This document shows, piece after piece, positions 24,496-33,861 of a stretch of 64,000 nt of DNA. The notes beneath the pieces are model-generated. The model saw only the letters and a program-made list of their open reading frames with translations, was not told the DNA's origin and made no database searches. Both the position numbers and the translations under genes were made by a program. The stretch lies in assembly GCA_003152315.1 (NCBI GenBank), contig PLZV01000060.1, positions 1-64,000 of the forward strand, in the 5' to 3' direction. The DNA is from Verrucomicrobiota bacterium. GTDB taxonomy: Bacteria > Verrucomicrobiota > Verrucomicrobiia > Palsa-1439. Position 1 is the first letter of the stretch, and every line of letters begins with the position of its first letter.

Positions 24496-25517
24496 ACATT
24501 CTCGAAATATCCGACCTCACCGTGCGCTTCGGCGGCCTTACCGCCGTCAACGCCGTGTCGCTCGATATTCCTGTGAAAGAAATCGTTTCGATCATCGGCC
24601 CCAACGGCGCAGGCAAGACCACGCTTTTCAACGCGATCACGGGCATCTACGATCCCACAAGTGGCCGCATTTGCTTCAATGGGGAGGAAGCGCGCCGCCC
24701 GTTCCGTCGGACAACCGCGCTCGCACTGGCCCTCGTCGGCCTGATTGCGGGTCTCAGTCTGGTATTGATCGTAAACGTTGAACCACTATGGGACACAAGC
24801 ATCACGTCGAATTACGTTTATCAACAGACATTCCTCTGGTCGAATGCCACACACGCGGCCTCCAGTTACTTCCGCGAAGAGACAGGCCGAAGATTTGCGA
24901 TTCCCTTTCTGATCGGCGCTCTGGTCGGGCTGGCGGGCGCCTTTGCGATCTGGCAGCGGACGCGGCGCGCTCCCGAAGTGGCTGCGCGCGCCGGTATTGC
25001 GCGAACGTTCCAGAATATCCGCCTCTTCAATCAAATGACCGCCCTCGACAACGTGTTATTGGGAATGGACAGTCAACTGCGCACCCGCGTTTGGCATGTG
25101 GCGCTACGTCTGCCGTTATACTGGCGTGAGCGAGATAACACAGTGCGGCAAGCGATGGATATCCTGCGCTTTGTTGATCTGGATCGAGAAGCGCAGCAAT
25201 TGGCGGAGAATCTTTCCTACGGCCACCAGCGACGCCTCGAAATCGCCCGCGCGCTGGCCATGCAACCACGCCTCCTGCTGCTCGACGAACCCGCCGCGGG
25301 CATGAACCTGGCCGAGTCCCAGGAGTTGATGAAACTGATTCATGACATTCGTGATCGCGGCATCACGGTGTTGCTGATTGAACACCACATGCAGGTCGTG
25401 ATGGGGATTTCCGACCGCATTGCCGTTCTCGATCACGGCGAAAAAATCGCCGAAGGCAACCCCGAAGCCGTGCGCAGCAATCCCAAGGTCATCGAAGCGT
25501 ATTTGGGAAAGTCATGA
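24492..25517 (+). CDS. livG: LivG-type ABC ATPase with a two-helix membrane insertion
   Basis: The 341-aa ATPase has Walker A GPNGAGKTT (36-44), Q-loop TFQNIRLF (172-179), signature LSYGHQRRLEIARALA, Walker B LLLLDEPAAGMN and the switch HH in LLIEHHMQVV. LivG proteins are normally ~255 aa. The extra ~90 residues lie between FNGEEARRP (~70) and AARAGIARTFQN (~165) and contain two strong hydrophobic segments (TALALALVGLIAGLSLVLIV and FLIGALVGLAGAFAIW). The reading frame is uninterrupted and motif order intact, so this is an insertion and not a frameshift. It replaces the usual short linker, close to where the ATPase meets the permease. Confidence 0.9.
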   Translation: MNILEISDLTVRFGGLTAVNAVSLDIPVKEIVSIIGPNGAGKTTLFNAITGIYDPTSGRICFNGEEARRPFRRTTALALALVGLIAGLSLVLIVNVEPLWDTSITSNYVYQQTFLWSNATHAASSYFREETGRRFAIPFLIGALVGLAGAFAIWQRTRRAPEVAARAGIARTFQNIRLFNQMTALDNVLLGMDSQLRTRVWHVALRLPLYWRERDNTVRQAMDILRFVDLDREAQQLAENLSYGHQRRLEIARALAMQPRLLLLDEPAAGMNLAESQELMKLIHDIRDRGITVLLIEHHMQVVMGISDRIAVLDHGEKIAEGNPEAVRSNPKVIEAYLGKS

Positions 25518-26227
25518 AGACGCTGCTGCAACTTGAGGACGTGCATTCCGGATACGGCCTGATCGAGGTTCTGAAGGGCCTCAATCTCACGGTCGGCGAA
25601 GGTGAGATCGTGGCAGTCCTCGGGGCCAATGGCGCGGGCAAATCGACCATGCTTATGACAATCAGTGGCATCAACCAATGCCGTCAGGGCCGCATCCTTT
25701 TCAATGGCGAGCCGATCCAGAATCAACCTCCGCACGAGATTGTTCACCACGGGATTTCGCAGGCGCCAGAAGGGCGTCGCATCTTTCCGCGGTTGACGGT
25801 GCGGGAAAACCTGGAGATGGGTGCATTCCAGCGTGCCAATGACGAGGCTTTGCGCACGGGTGTGGAGCAAGTGTTCGCGACATTCCCGATATTGAAAGAG
25901 CGGCAGACGCAACTGGGTGGCACTCTCAGCGGCGGCGAGCAGCAGATGCTGGCGATTTCACGCGCGTTGATGGCGCGGCCGAAACTGTTGCTGCTGGATG
26001 AACCGTCGCTCGGCCTCGCGCCAATGATCGTGACCAAAATCTTCGACATTATCCGTGACATCAATCGTCAGGGAACGACGATTCTGCTGGTCGAACAAAA
26101 CGCGAACATGGCGCTTCACGTGGCGCAGCGCGGTTATGTGTTGGAGACTGGAAAGATTGTATTGGAAGACACAGCGGAACATCTGATAAAGAATGAACAA
26201 GTGAAGAAATCGTATTTGGGAGGCTGA
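25514..26227 (+). CDS. livF: LivF-type ABC ATPase
   Basis: The 237-aa ATPase is of normal length: LGANGAGKSTMLMTISG (Walker A), LTVRENLEMGAF, LSGGEQQMLAISRALM (signature), LLLLDEPSLGLAP (Walker B) and LLVEQNANMAL. It forms the heterodimeric motor with LivG, from which it lacks the membrane insertion. It overlaps livG by 4 bp and is followed 7 bp later by a CoA-binding protein gene. Confidence 0.95.
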   Translation: MKTLLQLEDVHSGYGLIEVLKGLNLTVGEGEIVAVLGANGAGKSTMLMTISGINQCRQGRILFNGEPIQNQPPHEIVHHGISQAPEGRRIFPRLTVRENLEMGAFQRANDEALRTGVEQVFATFPILKERQTQLGGTLSGGEQQMLAISRALMARPKLLLLDEPSLGLAPMIVTKIFDIIRDINRQGTTILLVEQNANMALHVAQRGYVLETGKIVLEDTAEHLIKNEQVKKSYLGG

Positions 26228-26234
26228 AGCAAGA

Positions 26235-26603
26235 ATGACCAAACCAACCGTGGCCATCGTCGGCGCGTCGGCCGACCAAAGCAAATTCAGCAATAAGTCC
26301 ATCCATGCGCATCTGCTGGCGGGCTACGATGTTTATCCTGTCAACCCGAAGGAAGAAACAATCGAGGGCTTGAAATGCTACAAGTCCGTTGCCGAAATCC
26401 CCGTGACGCTCGACCGCATCAGCCTTTACCTCCCTCCTGCTGTTGGCCTGAAGGTTCTCGACGACATTGCCAAAAAAGGCTGTCAGGAACTGTGGGTGAA
26501 CCCCGGTGCCGATAGCCCTGAACTCATCCAGAAAGCCCAGACCCTCGGCCTCAACCCCATCGTCGCCTGCTCGTTCACCGACGCGTTGGCGCATCACACC
26601 TAA
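26235..26603 (+). CDS. CoA-binding domain protein (YccU-like)
   Basis: The 122-aa Rossmann-fold protein has VAIVGASADQSKFSNKSIHA and YDVYPVNPKEETIEG, the CoA_binding_2 pattern seen in YccU and in the N-terminal part of acyl-CoA synthetases (ADP-forming). No catalytic domain is present. It follows livF by 7 bp and precedes an ACT protein by 18 bp, so it may be co-transcribed with the transporter. Ligand and role are not known. Confidence 0.8.
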   Translation: MTKPTVAIVGASADQSKFSNKSIHAHLLAGYDVYPVNPKEETIEGLKCYKSVAEIPVTLDRISLYLPPAVGLKVLDDIAKKGCQELWVNPGADSPELIQKAQTLGLNPIVACSFTDALAHHT

Positions 26604-26621
26604 CCAATCGCGGAGACCACC

Positions 26622-27011
26622 ATGACAATACGAACTGAACTTTCCATCATCCTGCCCAATCGTCCCGGCACGCTCGGCGAGGTCACCAACGCCCTCGCCA
26701 AGGCGAAAGTAAACCTGCTCGCCATCGACGCGTCTGGCGGCTTCGAGTACAACATTGTCCGCATCGTACCGGATAAAGCGGCCAAGGCGCGCGCCGTTCT
26801 TCGCCGCAAAGGTCTCGACGTGGGTGAAACGAAGGTGCTCTGCATACCGGCCCAGGATAAACCCGGCGCTTTAGCCCGTGTGGCCGACGCGCTCGGCGGC
26901 GCGAAAGTGAACATCGACTACCTCTACGCCACGTCGGGTTGCCCGCAGTCAGAAACGCTGATCGTCGCGCACGTCTCCGACGCTCGGAAGGCCATCAAAG
27001 CCTTGCGTTAG
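26622..27011 (+). CDS. tandem ACT-domain protein
   Basis: Two ACT domains fill the 129-aa product: ELSIILPNRPGTLGEVTNAL (5-24) and IPAQDKPGALARVADALGGA (74 onward). No catalytic domain. It is close in sequence to the product of 28810-29214 (shared AKVNLLAID and VNIDYLYA strings). Likely an amino-acid sensor; being the last gene after livKHMGF it may respond to the transported amino acid (inference). Its stop overlaps the convergent UDG gene by 4 bp. Confidence 0.85.
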   Translation: MTIRTELSIILPNRPGTLGEVTNALAKAKVNLLAIDASGGFEYNIVRIVPDKAAKARAVLRRKGLDVGETKVLCIPAQDKPGALARVADALGGAKVNIDYLYATSGCPQSETLIVAHVSDARKAIKALR

Positions 27012-27700
27012 CCGGCTGTGTTGAGCAATCGCCGCGCACGGGCAAACACCGCGTCGAACATCGGTTCGGTCAACTTGCCGGTGTTCGTGTTTTGACGGCT
27101 CGGATGATAGGAAGCGATGAGTGCGGGTAGATTGCCGCCGAACTGATAGATCGTGTTGTGCGCGAACCGCGGCAGTGGCTTGGGCAATGCTACGCCCAGT
27201 CGCCGCAGTCCCTTCAGGTAATTGTCGAAGGCGATCTTCCCCAGCACGATCACGACGCGCACATTCTTGAGACGCTTCAACTCTTCATCGAGGTAAACGC
27301 TGCAATTCGCAATCTCCTTGGGCAACGGTTTGTTGTCCGGCGGCGCGCAATGGCAGACCGCCGTGATGTAGGAGCCGATCAGCTTCAGTCCATCGTCGCG
27401 GCGCTGCCAGCTTGGTTGGTTGGCAAATTCAGCCTTGTGGAGCGCGCGGAATAACCACCGCCCGGAAGAGTCGCCCGTAAACATGCGCCCCGTCCGATTC
27501 GCGCCGTGCGCGGCGGGGGCCAGGCCAACAATCAGCAGCCGTGCGTTCGGATCGCCCAGGCTCGGCAAGGGTTTCGCCCAATAATCCCAGTCGCGGAACT
27601 CGTGCTTCTTCTCGCGACCAATTCGATCCCGGTACGGCACGAGTCGCGGACAACGTTGGCAGCGAACGATCCGCTGATTCAACTTGTCGTGCCAGTCCAT
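27008..27700 (-). CDS. type 5 uracil-DNA glycosylase (UDGb)
   Basis: The 230-aa repair enzyme removes uracil and other deaminated bases from DNA. GLAPAAHGANRTGRMFTGD (about 58-76) and the C-terminal IASYHPSRQNTNTGKL are characteristic of UDGb; CQRC at 14-17 with later cysteines (VCHCAPP, NCSVY) fits the iron-sulfur cluster of this group. It is on the minus strand with nagZ, 6 bp downstream of it. Confidence 0.9.
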   Translation of the reverse strand: MDWHDKLNQRIVRCQRCPRLVPYRDRIGREKKHEFRDWDYWAKPLPSLGDPNARLLIVGLAPAAHGANRTGRMFTGDSSGRWLFRALHKAEFANQPSWQRRDDGLKLIGSYITAVCHCAPPDNKPLPKEIANCSVYLDEELKRLKNVRVVIVLGKIAFDNYLKGLRRLGVALPKPLPRFAHNTIYQFGGNLPALIASYHPSRQNTNTGKLTEPMFDAVFARARRLLNTAG

Positions 27701-27706
27701 GCTGCT

Positions 27707-28714
27707 TCAGACCTTGTGCGCGATCCATTCATCGCGAAATTGTTGGATGCGTTGTTGCGATTCAAAAAGCCGTTGAAAGCTGACGCGTCCCGACTCAACT
27801 GCCTTCGTCAACGCCTCGTTCGCCGCGAGCGCTTTTTCAGCGGTGTGGCAGACGAGCATCACGTCCGCGCCAGCTTGAAACGCCTCGACCACCGCGTCCT
27901 CGAACGAACCTATTTCCGAGATCGCGCCCATCTCCATGTCGTCTGTGAGGACGAGTCCGGTGAAACCGAGTTCTTTCCGCAGCAAGTCCGTGATGATTGT
28001 CGGCGAAAGCGAAGCCGGTCGCGGCTTCTCCCCATCGAAGGCAGGATAATGCCCGTGCCCGACCATGATGGCGGTGAGCCGTCGCATGAACCGGGCATAC
28101 GGCACGATGTCCTCGGCCAGCATGAGTTCGCGTGTGCGCTGGATGGTCGGCAACTTTTCATGGGAATCGAGCGTCGCGCCGCCCAGACCCGGGAAATGCT
28201 TGGGACACGCGGCGACGCCTTCGCGCTCCAGTCCTTCCAGGAACGCTCCCGCCCAGCGAATCACCTCATCGGCAGCCCTGCCCCAGCAGCGCTCCCGCAG
28301 TGCGTTGTCCGTGTTCGCGTCGAACAGTTCGAGATCGAAAACAGGCGCGAAATCAATGTCGATGCAAAACTGGTGCAACCAGCGACCGGTGGTTCGTCCA
28401 AAATCCTCGGCCTGCTCGACGTTGCCTTGTTTTTTCACGTCAGCAATCGTTGGTGTTTCCCCAATGATGTTGCGGAGCCGATTGACACGGTTATGTTCCT
28501 GGTCGATGGCCACGAGTGGACGATAGGAAAACTCCGTTCGCAGCGCCTGACCGAGCGCGCGCAGTTCGGCGGCGGTGTCGACATTGCGGCCAAACAGGAT
28601 GACGCCGCCGGGCTGCACCGTGTTTAATAGACGCCGCGTATCGGCGGTCAACTGCGCGCCCGTAAACCCGATGAACAGGTGTTGCCCGACATGTGTGTGC
28701 TGCAGATACGCCAT
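27707..28714 (-). CDS. nagZ: glycoside hydrolase family 3 beta-N-acetylhexosaminidase (NagZ-like)
   Basis: The 335-aa enzyme probably cleaves GlcNAc from anhydro-muropeptides in cell-wall recycling. KHFPGLGGATLDSHEKLP carries the substrate-binding KH motif and the DSH catalytic loop; DDMEMGAI and GADVMLVCHT complete the family pattern. No signal peptide, consistent with cytoplasmic NagZ. It is divergent from the ACT gene at 28810. Confidence 0.9.
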   Translation of the reverse strand: MAYLQHTHVGQHLFIGFTGAQLTADTRRLLNTVQPGGVILFGRNVDTAAELRALGQALRTEFSYRPLVAIDQEHNRVNRLRNIIGETPTIADVKKQGNVEQAEDFGRTTGRWLHQFCIDIDFAPVFDLELFDANTDNALRERCWGRAADEVIRWAGAFLEGLEREGVAACPKHFPGLGGATLDSHEKLPTIQRTRELMLAEDIVPYARFMRRLTAIMVGHGHYPAFDGEKPRPASLSPTIITDLLRKELGFTGLVLTDDMEMGAISEIGSFEDAVVEAFQAGADVMLVCHTAEKALAANEALTKAVESGRVSFQRLFESQQRIQQFRDEWIAHKV

Positions 28715-28741
28715 GCGAATGTTTGATTCAGGTGCGGCGAC

Positions 28742-28770
28742 TTGTTCCGCGCCGCAATCACTTGTATCAT
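28742..28770 (+). promoter_or_regulatory. sigma70-type promoter for the ACT gene at 28810
   Basis: TTGTTC (28742-28747), 17-bp spacer, TATCAT (28765-28770). The predicted start near 28777 gives a leader of about 33 nt containing GAAGG before ATG 28810. Confidence 0.5.
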
Positions 28771-28809
28771 TTGCGCAGGCAGATGGTCAAACGTCCCGCA
28801 GAAGGTGCT

Positions 28810-29214
28810 ATGAAAACATTCAAGGAACTCACCGTTGTCACACCCAACAAGCCCGGTAAGCTGGCGCAGGCGCTGGGGGAAGTGTCGAAGGCAAAGGTCA
28901 ACCTCATCGCCATCGATTCGTCTTCCGGTTACGATCTCAACATGGTGCGCCTGGTGGCCAATGATCCGTCCAAAGCGCGACGGACACTGGAGAAGCTCGG
29001 TTACAACGTCACCGAAACCACCGTGCTCGGCATCAGCATTTCGGACCAACCCGGCCAACTCGCGCGTATCGCGGCGATCTTCTCGAAATCACGCGTCAAC
29101 ATCGACTATATGTACGCGTCAGCCGTGGCCTACGACCAGCCGGCCATGGTAATCGTACACGTGCCCGATGTGGACACAGCGGAGAAAGCCCTGCGGAAGG
29201 CAAAGATCAACTGA
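28810..29214 (+). CDS. tandem ACT-domain protein
   Basis: The 134-aa product has ACT domains starting at TVVTPNKPGKLAQALGEVSK and ISISDQPGQLARIAAIFSK. It is a paralogue of 26622-27011. ATG 28810 has GAAGG just upstream; longer upstream frames have no family similarity. It stands alone between nagZ (divergent) and a convergent glutaredoxin gene, with its own likely promoter. Confidence 0.85.
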   Translation: MKTFKELTVVTPNKPGKLAQALGEVSKAKVNLIAIDSSSGYDLNMVRLVANDPSKARRTLEKLGYNVTETTVLGISISDQPGQLARIAAIFSKSRVNIDYMYASAVAYDQPAMVIVHVPDVDTAEKALRKAKIN

Positions 29215-29254
29215 GTGCGGCCAGCGTTGACCGGCGAACGAATCCATCAACCGG

Positions 29255-29590
29255 CTATCCGCGGCCGAACTTGATTGTTGGCGCGGGATGCTCCTGGCAG
29301 GCGGCGTTGGTCGGAACGTCGGTGGCGGTAGCGCTGAGTTTGACGTAGCCGTTTTCGATGAGCCAGCCTTCCACTTCCTCACCGCTCACATCGGCGAGAA
29401 TCTTCCCGTCAATTTCCAGTGTCGGTTGCAACGGCTGGCCGCTCCGGGCCACCATCTCCTGATAGTACTCGGCGTTGTTAATGACGTCGCGATCGTCAAA
29501 CGGAAGATCGTATTTTCGCAACACGGCCCGCACGCCATTGCTCCATCCGCAGCTCGGTTTCAACCACGCCGTAATTTTCGGTTTGCTCAT
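29255..29590 (-). CDS. glutaredoxin-family protein with CGWS motif
   Basis: The 111-aa protein has a thioredoxin-like fold with the active site KPSCGWSNGVRAVLRKYDLP near residue 14. Only the first cysteine of the CxxC is present (CGWS), a monothiol arrangement. LQPTLEIDGKILADVSGEEV matches the cis-proline and GSH-site region (here PT). The C-terminal 20 residues are an extra tail with a Cys. ATG 29590 removes 52 unlikely upstream residues. Probably a thiol or Fe-S related role; not testable here. Confidence 0.8.
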   Translation of the reverse strand: MSKPKITAWLKPSCGWSNGVRAVLRKYDLPFDDRDVINNAEYYQEMVARSGQPLQPTLEIDGKILADVSGEEVEGWLIENGYVKLSATATDVPTNAACQEHPAPTIKFGRG

Positions 29591-29722
29591 AAAGTTCTCA
29601 CATCGGCACGCTATTCTATGCACGAAGACCGGGTAGAATGCAAGTGACCGCCGTGCGGGACTTGCTTTATCTGCCTTCCACGACGATTGCGAGTGGCACC
29701 TAAGCTGCTTATTACGTGGAGG

Positions 29723-30403
29723 ATGACTTTGCTCGGCGAGATTCAAATTCTACTGGAGCGCACCTACGGCCCCACAGGTGTCAACTTCGAGGATTTCCTG
29801 CTCAGCCAGCGGCGCTGCCGGGCTTTGTCGGAGATGGCGGGTCCCAGCGCCGCGCAGATTTCGGACTTGGGACGCGTTTTCCTGCGAATCGTGGAGGGCA
29901 AGCTGCGCCTGGGTATCCACTACGATTCCAGTGTCGTGGAAGCGCTGGAGAAGAACAACCCAGCCTGCGGGTTGAATGACGAGAACATTCTGCCCTTCAT
30001 GGTATTTTTAGAGGAACTCGACCATGCCGTTCACGCCACGCTGAGATTTCGCGAGGGTGTGCGAAACATCCATAGCGAAAGCTTCGTGCGCGATCTCGAA
30101 CTGCAAGCGAAGATTGATACGTACCTGATTCTCCAAAAGTATTGCGCGTTTTTTAATGAACCGCAGCGGCTGACGGATGCGGACCGGCGCTGGTTGAGGG
30201 CGTGTGTCTTTGACCGGGAACGCCTGGCCTTTGAAGAACCGCTACTGGCCGAACGCTATCGCGAGACGAATCGGCTGGCGCGACGCTACGTGCGCCATCT
30301 CGACCTTCTCTCGCGCGCTCGCCGCACGACGGAAATCCGCCGCTTCCGGAAGTTTTCCTACGGCCAGAAGCGCGATCGTGTCGCGGTTGTCTGTGCCCGT
30401 TAG
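29723..30403 (+). CDS. conserved-looking protein of unknown function
   Basis: A helical, soluble protein (226 aa from ATG 29723) beginning MTLLGEIQILLERTYG, with GVNFEDFLLSQRRCRALSEM and ENILPFMVFLEELDHAVHAT. The ELDHAVHA string with a preceding Glu/Glu pair might be a metal or substrate site; this is only a resemblance. GGAGG directly abuts the ATG (zero spacing), while an in-frame TTG at 29729 has 6-nt spacing and may be the true start. It precedes sdhC by 86 bp on the same strand. Not recognised. Confidence 0.65.
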   Translation: MTLLGEIQILLERTYGPTGVNFEDFLLSQRRCRALSEMAGPSAAQISDLGRVFLRIVEGKLRLGIHYDSSVVEALEKNNPACGLNDENILPFMVFLEELDHAVHATLRFREGVRNIHSESFVRDLELQAKIDTYLILQKYCAFFNEPQRLTDADRRWLRACVFDRERLAFEEPLLAERYRETNRLARRYVRHLDLLSRARRTTEIRRFRKFSYGQKRDRVAVVCAR

Positions 30404-30489
30404 GGCCAGGCTGCGCTACCCTTGGGTCAAGTCTCGGAAGAAACTTCTGGCATTCTGGGCCACATTTCATTAACACCGTAGCTGCATCC

Positions 30490-31167
30490 ATGAACATTTT
30501 GCTGCGGCTCTTTACGTCCTCGCTCGGGAAGAAGTTCCTAATGGCCCTCACGGGCGCGGGACTTTTCCTTTTTGTGATCGGTCATCTGGTTGGAAACTTG
30601 CAGGTCTTCCTCGGCCCGGAATCGATCAACCGCTACGGTCACTTCCTCCAAACAACGCCGGAGATCCTCTGGCCGTCACGGATCGGGTTGCTGGCGTTCG
30701 TGATTATCCATATCTGGACCTCGATCTCGCTGACCCTCGAAAATCGCACGGCGCGCGTCACGGGCTATGAAGTGAAGGAGTTGGTGGCGGCCAGCACCGC
30801 TTCGCGGACCATGATCTGGAGCGGCCTGATTATTTTCGCGTTTGTGTGCTTTCACCTCGCGCATTACACCTTGCTGGTCGTTCACCCGGAGTTCCGCGAC
30901 CTGCAAGACGCTCATGGTCGGCATGATATTTACCAGATGCTGGTTCTCGGCTTCTCGAGTTACTGGGTGTCCGGGTTCTATGTTTTGAGTATCGGCCTGC
31001 TCTGCATCCATCTCAGTCACGGCACCAGCGCGATGTTTCAGTCGCTCGGCCTGAAAAACGCGGAGTACGCCTGCGCAATCGACCGCTTCGCGAAGGTCGT
31101 GGCGGTCCTGATTTTTCTCGGGTACATCTCAATTCCAATTGCAGTGCTGGCCGGAGTGGTAAAATAA
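30490..31167 (+). CDS. sdhC: succinate dehydrogenase cytochrome b558 subunit
   Basis: The 225-aa membrane anchor has five hydrophobic segments and conserved His residues ([46 protein letters not shown]) that ligate heme b. This single large anchor replaces the SdhC/SdhD pair and is typical of the B. subtilis, Bacteroidetes and epsilonproteobacterial type, using menaquinone. It is followed by sdhA after 1 bp. Confidence 0.93.
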   Translation: MNILLRLFTSSLGKKFLMALTGAGLFLFVIGHLVGNLQVFLGPESINRYGHFLQTTPEILWPSRIGLLAFVIIHIWTSISLTLENRTARVTGYEVKELVAASTASRTMIWSGLIIFAFVCFHLAHYTLLVVHPEFRDLQDAHGRHDIYQMLVLGFSSYWVSGFYVLSIGLLCIHLSHGTSAMFQSLGLKNAEYACAIDRFAKVVAVLIFLGYISIPIAVLAGVVK

Positions 31168-31168
31168 C

Positions 31169-33084
31169 ATGAAACTCGACGCCAGAATTCCTTCAGGACC
31201 GCTCCCGCAGAAGTGGGACAAGCACAAAGCCAGCATCAAGCTGGTCAATCCCTCCAACAAACGGAAGTATGAGATCATTGTTGTCGGGACCGGGCTGGCC
31301 GGAGCTTCGGCGGCGGCCTCGCTCGCCGAGCTTGGCTACAACGTCAAATCGTTTTGCATCCAGGACAGTCCGCGGCGCGCGCATAGCGTCGCGGCGCAAG
31401 GCGGCATCAACGCCGCGAAGAATTACCAGAACGACGGCGACAGCGTCTTTCGCCTCTTTTACGATACAATCAAGGGCGGCGACTTCCGCTCGCGCGAAGC
31501 CAACGTCCACCGTCTCGCGGAAGTCAGTGTCAATATCATCGACCAGTGCGTCGCGCAAGGTGTGCCGTTTGCCCGTGAGTATGGCGGTTCTTTGGCGAAC
31601 CGCTCCTTTGGCGGCGCGCAGGTCTCGCGGACGTTCTACGCGCGCGGCCAAACGGGCCAACAACTTCTTCTCGGCGCGTATCAGGCACTGATGCGGCAGG
31701 TCGGACTGGGTCAGGTCAGGCTGTTCCCCCGCACCGAGATGCTGGAGTTGGTGGTCGTCAACGGTCACGCCAAGGGCATCGTGGTGCGGGACATGGTCAC
31801 GGGCAAGGTTTCATCGCACTCCGCCGACGCGGTTGTGCTGGCCACCGGCGGCTACTGCAATACCTATTACCTTTCGACCTACGGTCGTGGCTCCAACGCC
31901 ACGGCGATCTGGCGCGCGTACAAGAAAGGTGCGACTTTCGCCAATCCGTGTTTCACGCAAATTCATCCGACCTGTATCCCGGTGACCGGCGATTATCAGT
32001 CGAAGCTCACGCTGATGAGCGAGTCCTTGCGCAACGACGGACGCGTCTGGGTGCCGAAGCAGAAAGGTGACAAACGTCTCCCGGGCGAAATTCCCGAAAG
32101 CGAACGCGACTATTATCTGGAGCGGAAATATCCCAGCTACGGCAACCTCGCGCCCCGTGACATTTCCTCGCGCGCGGCGAAACAGGTCTGCGACGAAGGC
32201 CGCGGGGTCGGCGAGAGTGGGCTCGGCGTCTATCTTGATTTCGCCGACGCGATCCAGCGCCTCGGTATCGACAAGATCCGCGAGCGCTACGCCAATCTGT
32301 TCGACATGTACCACGAGATTACGCATGAGGACGCGTATAAGACGCCGATGCGCATTTTCCCCGCGATGCACTACGCGATGGGTGGGTTGTGGGTGGACTA
32401 TAACTTGATGAGCAATTTGCCGGGACTTTTCGTGATTGGGGAAGCGAACTTCTCCGACCACGGCGCGAACCGACTCGGCGCCAGCGCGCTCATGCAGGGT
32501 TTGGCGGACGGTTATTTCGTGCTTCCCTACACCATCGGTGATTATCTGGCCTCGCAAAAAACCGGCTCGCGTCCAAAGGCGGACGCCGCGGAGTTCAAGC
32601 AGGCCGAGCAAGAGACAAATGAACGGATCCAGAAGCTACTGTCGATTCGCGGGCGGAAGACCGTGACGGACTTTCACAAGGAGCTGGGCAGGATTCTGTG
32701 GGTGCACTGCGGCATGGCGCGCACCGAAAAGAGCTTGAAGGAAGCGCTGACCCTGATTCCCGCGCTACGGGATGAGTTCTGGAAAAACGTGAACGTGCCC
32801 GGCACGGGCGAAGATCTCAACCAGTCCCTGGAACGCGCCGGCCGCGTGGCGGATTACCTTGAGTTGGCGGAGTTGCTCGTCTATGACGCGCTGATGCGCG
32901 ACGAATCCTGCGGCTGCCATTTCCGTGAGGAACACCAGACGGAGGACGGCGAGTGCCAACGCAACGACGAGCAGTATGCCTACGTTGCGGCCTGGGAGTT
33001 CACCGGCGTCGGCAAGACGCCCACGTTGAACAAGGAACCACTCGTTTACGAGGAAGTACACCTCGCGCAGAGGAGTTACAAGTA

Positions 33085-33085
<1 letters not shown>
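31169..33085 (+). CDS. sdhA: succinate dehydrogenase flavoprotein subunit
   Basis: The 638-aa FAD protein oxidises succinate (or reduces fumarate). [20 protein letters not shown] is the dinucleotide-binding fold, [15 protein letters not shown] holds the FAD-linking His region, and [15 protein letters not shown] plus [11 protein letters not shown] are active-site segments. Length is normal for the B-type enzyme. It overlaps sdhB by one base (TAATG). Confidence 0.96.
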
Positions 33086-33858
<773 letters not shown>

Positions 33859-33861
33859 AGC

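Noticed and set aside
24492-25517. livG frameshift or gene fusion artefact
   Set aside because: The reading frame is continuous through the insertion and Walker A, Q-loop, signature and Walker B are in order.
27506-28627. 373-codon plus-strand frame opposite nagZ
   Set aside because: Antisense shadow of a well-supported GH3 gene.
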